In this document: piece after piece, positions 40,985 through 52,874 of the stretch
Layout: every line of letters begins with the position of its first letter
Numbering within the stretch: position 1 is the stretch's first letter
Assembly (NCBI GenBank): GCA_964247055.1
Contig: OZ176051.1
Location: 5,580,001 to 5,644,000 of the forward strand
Length of the DNA: 64,000 bases
Source of the DNA: Paragordius varius
Lineage: Eukaryota > Nematomorpha
Direction: 5' to 3'
The notes under the pieces: generated by a model
Told to the model about the DNA's origin: nothing
The model's database searches: none
The model's input: only the letters and a program-made list of their open reading frames with translations
Translations under genes and position numbers: made by a program

Positions 40985-43195
40985 AATGTGACCAGATATT
41001 TTATACTTTGACGCAGTACAAAATTAAAACATACTTTGCCTGTTTTTACGCCATCGGTGTGGTATATTACACAGTTAAAAAAATCATGATGAAATATATA
41101 TGCTCTGATAGGAAAATATCAGGATTATCATGGGGCTTTTGGTTTAAATCTTCACGAGTTATTGAAGTAATTTATTTACACTTTTGTGGTAGGTACTCCG
41201 CATAAAATTGCAAAAGGTGCGCAATTTTTTTATTATATTTTTTGGTGAAAGCTAAATGCTTTATTACAAAACATATCACTAAAATATAACATAAACTCAA
41301 TATAAAAAGTATAACAATATTTTAAAAATTTTTAAATCCCTAATTTTTTGGCTCTTTTAAAATAGACTGTTCACTTAAACGCAAAAATTCCGACATTGTG
41401 CAATAATTTATATGCTAATTTGATATCGACTAAATATATTTTAATAAAAATCCATACTTTTAAAATTTAATATTTAGCAAAATTTTGTTGAACCGTACTT
41501 ACTATTTTCATGATACCACTTATATATACCATTTGCACTTCAAGAGTGTCCTTGAACACTTCAAGTTGGTCCTTGAACACTTCAAATTGGTCTTTGAACA
41601 CTTCAAGTTGGTCCTTGAACATTTTAAGTTGGTCCTTGAAATTTCAAGTTGGTCTTTGAACATTTCAAGTTGGTCCTTGAACACTTCAAGTTGGTCCTTA
41701 AAATTTATAAATTTTGATTTAACCATAATTTTTGCAATTATTTTTTTATTTTATTATTTATTAACCTAATTTTCTTTATTTATTATATATATATGCATTT
41801 AAAAATAAAAAATTTTATTTAAAAACCACTTTTTTATTTCAAACTATTTTTTTTCTATTTAACAAATTTATTGACTTTTAAATGTTTTAAATGAAAAATT
41901 TAATTAATAACCCGGAAAACTATATTTTTTCATTTCGTGTTAAAATCCTATAAATATCCAAAATTATTTTATGAAATTAATAAAGAAGATATACGGTTTC
42001 TCAAAGACTAAGAGTTGATATCGATTTAAAATTTATGTCAAATGGAAAATAGGTTAAAAACGATAAAATAGATGAATAATACACGATTTGACTGATAAAA
42101 GTTAAAAACAAAACAAAAAAGTCAAAGGACCAACTTGAAGTGTTCAAGGACCAACTTGTACTGTTCAAGGATTAACTTGAATTGTTCAAGGACCTTGAAT
42201 TGTTCAAGTACCATTTTGAAGTTTTCAAGGACACTCTTGAAGTGCAAATGGTATATATAATTCGATAATGCTAAACATTTTTTAACTCAAAATTTTGTTT
42301 AAAATATTCGTTCGTTTTTAAATTTATTCTAAATCTCCAAAACTTCCAAGCAAACAAACCTTTAAATTAAAATTCCCAACCTATGGTAATGTTCAACATC
42401 ATCGAAATATAAAAGGGTTTTATTATAACTTAAAGCGTTATACCGTTTCCATCATGCTTCAAAATAGTTTGAAGTACGCTTCAACAAAATATCTCAAATT
42501 TAATGCAAAAAATAAGAAAACTAATAAAAATTAAAGTTAAGGAAAAAAATTAAGAAATATCATACATCCTACCTAATGAGTGTAGAAAACGTAAAAAACT
42601 CTTAATTTTTTTACGAAAAAAGGTTATTTCGAAATCATATGCCATACATAATAAATTTCAAATGTTACGGGAATACAATTTTCTATATAATTTTCCGTTT
42701 GATAATTATAACAAAAAATGAACTTTCTAAACTCTACAATACATTATGAAAATATCATAAATTATTTTGTTAATTTTAATTTTGAGGCACCTCTTTTTGC
42801 GGATGCCCTGGGTGAAAGAGCCATTAGCCTAAATCTTACGGTGTGGACTCCGAGATTTATAGTTTTGCCACTGCGTGAAAGGCTGCAATCCTAAGTTTTA
42901 TGTATAATTCGAGCAAAACATAAAAAATTAACCAATAAAAATAGGCCAATCTTAGTTTTTTACCGCAAAATGAACCATTTCTTAAGAGATTATGGGGTTA
43001 TATTTAAAGAGGGTATTATATAAATACTAAAATAATATTTTTGAATGAATAAAAGGTAATTAATATATATTAAATAAAAAATTAAATTTTTTTTCATTTT
43101 TAAAAAGCAGTACAAAAGTAGGCGCAGTACAGGCCAGTTTTTTTTCTGAAAACCCAGTACTGTTCTGCGAAAAACAACCTATCTGGTCACATTAA
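40985..43195. mobile_element. Non-autonomous DNA transposon inserted in tandem unit 2
   Basis: The ends are inverted: AATGTGACCAGATA on the left and TATCTGGTCACATT on the right. The flanks carry the duplication CATTTACT (left, 40977-40984) and CATTTCCT (right, one change). Unit 1 shows the uninterrupted site CATTTACT followed by GAC at 38788. An 8-bp duplication is typical of hAT elements, although the ends lack the usual CAGNG. Subterminal GCAGTAC motifs occur at both ends. There is no transposase frame; a foldback-like element sits inside. Confidence 0.78.
41521..42258. mobile_element. Foldback-like element, family A, with minisatellite arms
   Basis: The termini are perfect inverted repeats of about 33 bp beginning TATATACCATTTGCACTTC. 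The left arm (about 41536-41700) is roughly eight copies of a 21-bp unit like ACTTCAAGTTGGTCCTTGAA. The right arm (about 42123-42250) holds about five copies in the opposite orientation. Each unit contains the small palindrome CTTGAACACTTCAAG. The centre is AT-rich and non-coding. Long inverted arms made of tandem repeats are the hallmark of Foldback-type elements (described in Drosophila); the superfamily cannot be assigned here. Confidence 0.75.
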
Positions 43196-45391
43196 CATTT
43201 CCTGACTTTTTAAATGCGTTGAAAGTATCCAAATCTCAGTTAAATACCCCTATAAAGATGCAGTAGAATCAAACAGATATTAAATATAAATGTGTTTAGA
43301 TATCAAAAAGAATGTTAACTCATTTTAATAATGTTATGCGGTCTCTTCATAAGACATAATTTTGGAAAGGTAGAAGGGCAAGGAATACAATGCAAATCAA
43401 AGCTGAGGAGATTATACATGAAAGAGAAAACTAAAATGACATTGAATTAGAAATCTAACGGTAAAAACGATAAAAAATATAAATCAATAGTTCACACTAT
43501 ATTGAAAAAGTCGTTAAGCATCAAGTTATAAGCGAATACCATTGGAATTATTTGAAGTAATGAATAAATTAAGTACCGGAATAGTTAGGGAAAATTTGAT
43601 ATTTATATTTGTTTAGACTTATGTTTTTATTTGTACCAGTATTTTTTCGGCTTCGGAAAAAAATATTTTAGCCACCCGATTCATATAAGCGACCGACAGG
43701 GTAGATCTAGTACTATATTCATTTATGAATTGACTTCAAAACAAATGATGAGGAATATGTAGCTATACTTTTTCATTTGTTGATTAATTATTGTGGTTAA
43801 TATGTAGGGAAAGAAACATTACAATGGTTTTTAATGGCGTATTTAATATAGTGGAAATTTAATTTTTAACGTTTTTGGTGGTTGACTAAATTTCACTTTT
43901 TGTATGGATAAAATATTTAATTATGATGTATATCTTGTTTGCCTTGGTTATATCATGCAGGCTAAAGTGAAAACTTGTAACAGTATTTTTAATAATGTTA
44001 TTAAATTAAAATAAATAGAGGGCGTGTTCATTTATATAAATAATGAACAGTGTATTAATGTTAATTACTTCTTATATGTTTAATTTGCATTAGCAATTTT
44101 TTAGAGTTGATGATGATTTTTTATGCTTTGTGAAATTGACATATACAGATAATAGGATTTTGTTGGTTCTGTATGATTTCAATACACTATGATTAAAATA
44201 CATTGCTAGTTTTTGTATTAAATATTGTCAGATATCATTTACAGTAAACAACAATTTTTCCTTTAAAATTTGAATATATTACAGAAGTATTAAATGAATA
44301 TATATATTTTAATAATAACGTAATTTTGCCATTAAAATTTAGATTACAATAGACTCAGCCAAGGGTGGTTAAAAATTATGACACTCCTGTAGCCCCCAAT
44401 AATCAAATTTATTATCAAGTAGATTTACTATATAATACATGGAATTACTCCTGAACTAAAAATAACTTTAACTAATAGTAACCAATGCACCATAAACATT
44501 CTAATATATTGCTCTATCAGAGTTTATATTTTATCTGGATTTTCAACCCCAATTTTGTGCACTGTGTATTTGTTTTATCAGTAAGGTATACCACGTTTTT
44601 GTGGATTTAAGGTAATGAGATAACAGAAAATCAAAAATTGGAAGTCAGAAGAAACATGTTCATCATATACACATAAATTATGGGAAAAATTATATCGAAT
44701 TTATAACTCTCCTTTTTGCAAATAACAGAAAAAAAAATACATTTAATCATTAAGTCTGACCGTTGGAAAGGATTATATATAATTTTTATTTTCTCATATA
44801 TCGCGTGTAATATACCGATGGACTTTTAAACTTTTGTTATCTTAATTTATAACACATAAAACACCATATAAACTCTCAAAATGTTCATAAAACTTAAAAG
44901 TAAGAATCTTTATTAAGTGCTATGAAACCATTTCACATTAACTATGTCAACAAGTTTAACGAATATTTTGCCTTTCTCGTGTCAAGACGGTCATTAATCA
45001 TAAAATGGTGCTGGCGAAGAGTCATTTTTATCGAAAATCCAATTTATCTAGGGCGGATGACAATTATTTTTTATTTTGTATGAAATACACCATGCTCAGT
45101 TGAATGTATAAAAAATTAACTATGAAGGTATTTACAGGAAAACATTTAAGGTTTTTAATAAAATTAGGCTGTTGCGACGGCATAGAGCGATTTTTGTGCA
45201 ATATCCCAATTATGCCCCATATTTTAACGAGCACTTTCTTAGATTAGTCATTTAACATTTCCTATTATTGCACGTGTGGGAGCCAAATTTTTTAAAATGA
45301 GTCAATATTATCCCAGCCCTAAAATAAGGTTTTATGGTAGAAAATCGAGTGTTCTAATAAAGAGTTATTAAACTAGTTATGGCCATTTACT

Positions 45392-47578
45392 AATGTGACC
45401 AGATATTTTAAACTTTGACGCAGTACAAAATTAAAACATACTTTGCCTGTTTTTACGCCATCGGTGTGGTATATTACACAGTTAAAAAAAATCATGATGA
45501 AATATATATGCTCTGATAGGAAAATATCAGGGTTATCATGGGGCTTTTGCTTTTAATCTTCACGAGTTATTGAAGTAATTTATTTACACTTTTGTGGTAG
45601 GTGCTCCGCATAAAATTGCAAAAGGTGTGCAATTTTTTTATTATATTTTTTGGTGAAAGCTAAATGCTTTATTACAAAACATATCACTAAAATATAACAT
45701 AAACTCAATATAAAAAGTATAACAATATTTTAAAAATTTTAAATCCCTAATTTTTTGGATCTTTTAAAATAGACTGTTCACTTAAACGCAAAAATTCCGA
45801 CATTGTGCAATAATTTATATGCTACATATTGATATCGACTAAATATATTTTAATAAAAATCCATACTTTTAAAATTTAATATTTAGCAAAATTTTGTTGA
45901 ACCGTACTGACTATTTTCATGATACCACTTATATATACCATTTGCACTTCAAGAGTGTCCTTGAACACTTCAAGTTGGTCCTTGAACAATTCAAGTTGGT
46001 CCTTGAACACTTCAAGTTGGTCCTTGAACATTTTAAGTTGGTCCTTGAAATTTCAAGTTGGCTTTGAACATTTCAAGTTGGTCCTTGAACACTTCAAGTT
46101 GGTCCTTAAAATTTATAAATTTTGATTTAACCATAATTTTTGCAATTATTTTTTTATATTATTATTTATTAACCTAATTTTCTTTATTTATTATATATAT
46201 ATGCATTTAAAAATAAAAAATTTTATTTAAAAACCACTTTTTTATTTCGAACTATTTTTTTTTCTATTTAACAAATTTATTGACTTTTAAATGTTTTAAA
46301 TGAAAAATTAATAACCCGGAAAACTATATTTTTTCATTTCGTGTTAAAATCCTATAAATATCCAAAATTATTTTATGAAATTAATAAAGAAGATATACGG
46401 TTTCTCAAAGACTAAGAGTTGATATCGATTTAAAATTTATGTCAAATAATGGAAAATAGGTTAAAAACGATAAAATAGATGAATAATACACGATTTGACT
46501 GATAAAAGTTAAAAACAAAACAAAAAAGTCAAAGGACCAACTTGAAGTGTTCAAGGACCAACTTGTACTGTTCAAGGATTAACTTGAATTGTTCAAGGAC
46601 CTTGAATTGTTCAAGGACCAACTTGAAGTGCAAATGGTATATATAATTCGATAATGCTAAACATTTTTTAACTCAAAATTTTGTTTAAAATATTCGTTCG
46701 TTTATAAATTTATTTTAAATCTCCAAAACTTCCAAGCAAACAAACCTTTAAATTAAAATTCCCAACCTATGGTAATGTTCAACATTATCGAAATATAAAA
46801 GGGTTTTATTATATCTTAAAGCGTTATACCGTTTCCATCATGCTTCAAAATAGTTTGAAGTACGCTTCAACAAAATATCTAAAATTTATATATGGAAAAA
46901 ATAAAAAACTATAAAAATTTAAATTAAGGAAAAAATTAAGAAATATCATACATCCTACCTAATGAGTGTAGAAAACGTAAAAAACTCTTAATTTTTTTTA
47001 CGAAAAAAGGTTATTTCGAAATCATATGCCATACATAATAAATTTCAAATGTTACGGGAATACAATTTTATATATAATTTTTCGTTTGATAATTATAACA
47101 AAAAATGAACTTTCTAAACTCTACAATACATTATGAAAATATCATAAATTATTTTGTTAATTTTAATTTCGAGGCACCCCTTTTTGCGGATGCCCTGGGT
47201 GAAAGAGCCATTAGCCTAAATCTTACGGTGTGGACTCCGAGATTTATAGTTTTGCCACTGTGTGAAAGGCTGCAATCTTAAGTTTTATGTATAAGAGCAA
47301 AAAATAAAATATTAACCAATAAAATAGGCCAATCTTGGTTTTTACCGCAAAACGAACCATTTCTTAACAGATTATAGGGTTATATTTAAAGAGGGTATTA
47401 TATTAAATACTAAAATAATATTTTTGAATAAATAAAAGGTAATTAATATATATATTTATAAAAAATTAAATTTTTTTCATTTTTAAAAAGCAGTACAAAA
47501 GTAGGCGCAGTACAGGCCCAGTTTTTTTCTGAAAACCCAGTACTGTACTGCGATAAACAGCCTATCTGATCACATTAA
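45392..47578. mobile_element. Same DNA transposon in tandem unit 3
   Basis: This copy has the same ends (AATGTGACCAGATA and TATCTGATCACATT) and a perfect 8-bp duplication CATTTACT (45384-45391 and 47579-47586). It was carried into unit 3 by duplication of unit 2, because position and nested content are identical. Non-coding. Confidence 0.8.
45931..46645. mobile_element. Foldback-like element, family A, copy in unit 3
   Basis: Nearly identical to the copy at 41521-42258, with one or two fewer arm repeats on each side. The right terminus here carries a CCAACTTGAAGTGC unit in place of the CACTCTTGAAGTGC end seen in the first copy, so the arms are changing by repeat slippage or exchange. Confidence 0.75.
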
Positions 47579-49685
47579 CATTTACTGACTTTTTAAATGC
47601 GTTGAAAGTATCCAAATCCTAGTTAAATACCCCTATAAAGATGCAGTAGAATCAAACAGATATTAAATATAAATGTGTTTAAATATCATTTATAAAAGAA
47701 TGTTAACTCATTTTAATAATGTTATGCGGTCTCTTCAAAAGACATAATTTTAAAAAGGTAAAAGGGCAAGGAACACAATGCAAACCAAAGCTAAGGAGAT
47801 TATACATGAAAGAGAAAACTAAAATGACATTGAATTAGAAATCTAACGGTAAAAACGATAAAAAAATATAAATCAATAGTTCACACTATATTGAAAAAGT
47901 CGTTAAGCATCAAGTTATAAGCGAATACCATTGGTTATAAATTAATTGAAGTATTGAATAAATCAAGTACCGGTATAGTTAGGGAATATTTGATATTAAT
48001 ATTAGTTTTGACTTTACTTTTCAATTGTACTATTTTATCCACCCGATTCATATAAGCGGCCCGCAGGGTAGATCTAGATATTAATTTATTAATTGACTTA
48101 AAAACAAATGATAAGGAATATGTAGCTATACTTTTTCATTTGTTGATTAATTATTGTGGTTAATATGTATGGAAAGAAACATTAAAATGGTTTTTAATGG
48201 CATATTTAATATAGTGGAAATTTAAATAGTAACGTTTTTGGTGGTTGACTAAATTTTACTTTTTGTATGGATAAAATATTTAATTATGATGTATATCTTG
48301 TTTGCCTTGGTTATATCATGCAGGCTAAAGCGAAAACTTATAACAGTATTTTTAATAGTGGTATTCATTTAAAATAAATAGAGGGCGTGTTCATTTCCAC
48401 ATAAAATTACTACCCTGTAAAATTGTTAATTGCTTCTTATATGTTTGATTTCCATTAGCAATTTTTTAGAGTTGATGATGATTTTTTATGCTTTATAAAA
48501 TTGACATATAGAGATAATAGGATTTTGTTGGTTCTGTATGATTTCAATACAGTATGATTAAAATACATTGCTAGTTTTGATTTAAATACTGTCAGATAAC
48601 ATTTACAGTAAAGAACAATTTTTTCCTTTAAAATTTGAATATATCACAGATGTATTAAATGAATATATATATTTTAATAATAACGTAATTTTGCCTATAT
48701 TAAAATTTAAATTGGAATAGACTCAGCCAAGCGGGGTTTAAAAATATTACACTCCTGTAGCCCCCAAAATCAAATTTATTATCAAGTAGATTTACTTCAT
48801 AATACATGGAGTTACTCCTGAACTAAAAATAACTTTAAAATAGTAAGCCCCAAAATCTAAAGCACCATAAGCATTCTAATACATTGCTCTATCAGAGTTT
48901 ATATTTTATCGGGATTTTCACCACCGATTTTGTGCACTGTGTATTTATTTCATCACTATAGTATAGTCTATGTTTTTTGGATTTAAGATAATGAGATAAC
49001 ACAAATTAAAAAGCAAAAGAATGAAAATTTATCTTTTACACATAAATTACAAAAAAATTTATATCGAATTTTTAACTCTTATTTTTCCATGTAACATAAA
49101 AAAATTACATAAAATTTTAAACATGACTGTTGGAAAGGATCAATTTTTATTTTCTCATATATCGCATGTAATATACCGACCGACTTTTAAATTGTTATCT
49201 TAATATATAACACATAAAACACCATATAAACTCTCAAAATCTTCATAAAACCTAAAAGTAAGAATCTTTATTTAGTGCTATGAAACCATTTCACATTAAC
49301 TATTTCAACAAGTTTAACGAAAATTTTGCCTTTCTCGTGTCAAGGCGGTCATTAATCATAAAATGGTGATGGCGAAGAGTCATTTTTATCGAAAATTCAA
49401 TTTATCTAGGGCGGATGACATTTATTTTTTATTTTTTTATTTCGTATGAAATACAATTATAAATAGGTCAATGTATTTATTTTATCACCGCTATCTATCT
49501 GCCTATACTCACATATAGTAATAGTCAAAAATATTTTTTTAATTTTATCATTATTATTTTCATAAGTTTTAAATAAAGATGTAATTTTGCCTTAGCTAAA
49601 AGCATATTAAAGATTAAAACAAACTTTTTTTAGCAGCATATTCTTATAACGTTTCAGAGAAAATATTTTTTAAAAGTGTATTACA

Positions 49686-50302
49686 ATGGAAAAAACTACA
49701 ATCCTCTTTATACTAATAAATTCATTTGGTGTATATGCATGGCCTAGAGGTGCTCCCCTTGAAGCCTGTGATACTCAAACGCCAAGCCAAGAAAAACATG
49801 GTCCATCTTTGGTGAATTCCGATTTACCACCACCGTATCAAATTATTCCTTCACAGGATAGCATTCAGGATGGAGATATAGTGACTGGTAAGGTGACTTT
49901 TTTTAAATATTTTTCTTACACCCGTTATTTTTTTCTGCATCTTTCTTATTTGAATTTTATGTTATTATTATAACCAAATTAGTATATGCAAAAAGTCGTA
50001 TGCGATGTATTATAAAAAATGGATTTTCCATATATATTTTCTGTATTTCATCATATGTATTAATTTCATTCCTATGTTTAGTCCAGATTGTAGGGGGAGA
50101 CTACAAAGGCTTTCTCCTACAAGCCCGATCCATGTTTACTGACCAAAGGGTAGGAGAGTTCGTGAACCCTCCTAGAGGAACCAAACTTTTAAATTGTTCA
50201 CAAGCTAATGCAATTACACATGACGGTAATCGAACCTCTCTACAGGGTCTTACATATACTTGGATATCGCCTGGGATGGATGTTGGCACCGTGAACTTTT
50301 AG
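49686..50302 (+). CDS. Secreted reeler-domain protein
   Basis: The reeler (Reelin N-terminal) domain occurs in small secreted defence-type proteins and in ferric-reductase-like proteins. Exon 1 begins with a signal peptide (MEKTTILFILINSFGVYA) followed by WPRGAPLEACDTQTP, the classic start of the domain. Exon 2 has DYKGFLLQARSMF and the strand LTYTWISPG. Two phase-valid splices exist: donor after 49892 with acceptor before 50087 (gives GKIVGGDYKG), or donor after 49887 with acceptor before 50094 (gives GGDYKG). The first preserves the strand length better. The frame closes at 50300-50302, roughly 20 residues short of a usual reeler domain. A GT at the stop (TTTTA/GTAATT) could be a donor to a last exon that I could not find. 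About 140 aa as read. Confidence 0.82.
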
Positions 50303-51320
50303 TAATTATCCTTTCATTTTTATCAAGATGACTTAACAAAAAAAATATGGTAGATTAAATTAATTATGTTATAAAACACATATTTTATAACTAATGTAAA
50401 AATTTTATGTATTTTTATTAGTTCAATCGCAATTATAAATCTAATATTATAACTGGAAACTGCGCGCTTACAACTGTCAACTTGGGCAGACGAGTGTCTA
50501 AACTTGTCCTTTATACATTTCAGTTTTAATTGAATATTAAGAGTATTATTTTCCAATCTATTTATAAACTGTTGTATAAGTAGGGTTGGCAATAACCGCG
50601 TAGGAAAGAATTCCGTAGCTGTGACTACTAAAAAATAACCAATTAGATTGGTTTTACATATGTCTTTATGATATACAATTAACATAGTATAATGGACAAA
50701 AAAACTACAATAGAAAACTTTTCTTTATTTGTTATTAGATTATGTTATAAAGACAAAGCAATTTTACTGTAACATAGTGCTTATATTTCTAAAAAAGGTT
50801 TTTTTCCAAAAATATTTTTTAATTTTAGGAGCAATTTTAAACACGTTACCTCAATACTTAAATATTTGGACCTATAATTTTAACACTATCTAATAGCTCT
50901 AACCAAAAATGAGGTGTGAAATTTATTTAATCAAATAGTAGTCAAGTGGATTATAATCATTGCGTCCCTATTCTTATAATGACAAGAGAATTAAAATATA
51001 TTATCTTTTGTATTTACTTTTTATTCAACAAATTCTATTAATTTAAAATTCTTACGATCATATTAATATTTATATGAATATTAGCGCTACAGTGGTTAAA
51101 GAAAAAAAATTATATTGGGTCGGAATAAAATCTATGCCATTAGCCCCGTAATTCGTTTCACTGTCCCAAGTCTACGCACAATTATATAAATATTTAAATT
51201 AGTTAATTTATTGCAACATGTAAGGCAAAATGTATAATTTTTTTACAAATATGCATGCAAAGTGCAGAATAAATATAGTGTCTGAAATATTGCAAAATAA
51301 ATTATTTGTTTTTCAATCAT
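50303..51320. other. Intergenic between reeler and pyruvate kinase genes
   Basis: AT-rich with no supportable gene. A 3' exon of the reeler gene could lie near 50422 (AG acceptor followed by a short open frame), but it has no domain match. The minus-strand open frame at 50323-50685 has no family features. Confidence 0.55.
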
Positions 51321-52828
51321 TCAATCAACAGTTACGATTCGTATTGTATTTGTGTGTCCGGGACCTTCGCGCCAACCCGTAGCTAAAATAATGGTATCTC
51401 CCTTATTAACTAATTTAGTTAGTTTGCCAGAATCTATCCCAAGTTTTACCCGCTGATCTACATCAGCCAACCAATCCGGTAAAGGTTGACCTAATGCAAA
51501 TATAAATAATTTGCACGAAATATAAAAACTCAATAATTTAAGGCAAAACATATCACTCTTTATCGGTGTGTAAACTTTATTTTTGTTTATCGGAATCCTT
51601 TTTTAAAAACTAACCGCACCGGTTACAATATTCCTTATTAATTCTATTATCATGCGAAGTTGACCGTTTATATCCCCTAGATTTGTTGAAAACATCCAAA
51701 AGCCAGATTAATTTTAATATCCCTTTTTGGTATGAATTGGGTAGAAAGCGCCTTTTTGATTTACTAATGTGTTACCGCTCAAAAAAATTAACGGAAAAGC
51801 GGCTTTAAAGTGTAAAAAATATAACGCATTATAGATATTAAATATTGACCAGTTTATTTAATATGGACATGTTCTTTAAAGAAGAAAATTGTGTTAAAAT
51901 GATTTATTCATTAGCATTATGTGAAATAGTCAATAATACGAGGTTAGTTTTTTCCTTCTATACAATGTTAAAAAAAATAAAAAACTTGTTGATTCACATA
52001 AAGATCTGAAAGAGGCTGATTAAAAAATATAAAAGTGTGCTAAAGTTAATACTTACTGTCACAAAATACTGATCTCACTCCTCTGTAAACATGCAATTGA
52101 GCACAAATTTTCCAAGATCTTGACACAGCAACTATCATGCATTTGGGTCGATATTTGGATATAAGTGTAGCCGTTCTAAAAAAATATGATAAATTTTCAA
52201 ATCAATTCGTTTTACAAATTGATGATAATTAATTTGTAAACAATAAATCTAGCAATTAATGTAATATGATTTGGCATTTGACGAATAAATATATTTAAGA
52301 ATTATTCTCCTCTATAAATTAAATTAATTCGACTGTTTACCAGTCACTAAGAGTTAATATATATCTAACTATCCAACAGCGCTCCATATGGACTCAGGAT
52401 TTTATTCAATTAAAAAAGCGCACAATAAAAGTTTATACAAAATATTTGATATCTCTATTACTTTCCAGTTTGGGTTAGAGTTATAATTGCTTTGGCATTG
52501 CATTTGATAGAGGCTTCAACGGCCGATATAGCGATGGCTTCAGTGGGATCCACAGCAGAAGGCAAAATATCCAATAAATTTTGTAGGATATGCTTATGAC
52601 ACAGTGTTGATTCCGCCTCCAAACTAATCTACTTATTGTGCAACAATAGATAATGTAATTTCTCATTTTTTGTAAGAATAAATAAGATAATTTTAACTGT
52701 AAGAATAATTAATCACAAATTTTACTATAATTTAATTAATTTTTAAATTAAATTAAATCAAATGATATCGATGGTCTTAAATCCATAGTGTTGTGAACAA
52801 AAAAATATTGCATTTTAGGTATGTTTGT

Positions 52829-52874
<46 letters not shown>

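Larger units (their letters stand above)
38514..49450. repeat. Tandem array of three large repeat units
   Basis: Three units begin with AGGTATTTAC-A/G-G/A-AAACATTTAAGG at about 38514, 40719 and 45126. Shared landmarks recur in each: GAGATGAGACATGAAAGAG-type sequence (38985, 43410, 47800), AAGCG(A/G)CC(G/C)(A/G)CAGGGTAGATC (39250, 43690, 48050) and ACTCAGCCAAG (39940, 44350, 48720). Unit 1 is about 2.2 kb; units 2 and 3 are about 4.4 kb because both carry the same 2.2 kb inserted transposon. No protein-coding gene was recognised in any unit. What the unit itself is (satellite or old element) is unknown. Confidence 0.85.

Noticed and set aside
41485-41769. Open frame translating to repeated EHFKLVLEHFKLVLE-like peptides (also at 45919-46125)
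   Set aside because: The repeat is the 21-bp minisatellite arm of a foldback-like element; the frame is open because the unit length is a multiple of three. There is no start context, splice structure or homology.
41536-42250. Possible CRISPR-like array of regular short repeats
   Set aside because: Units are directly adjacent without unique spacers, the arms are inverted, and the genome is eukaryotic.
50323-50685. Minus-strand 120-codon open frame
   Set aside because: Very AT-rich composition, no domain, no splice partners; it likely arises by chance in intergenic DNA.
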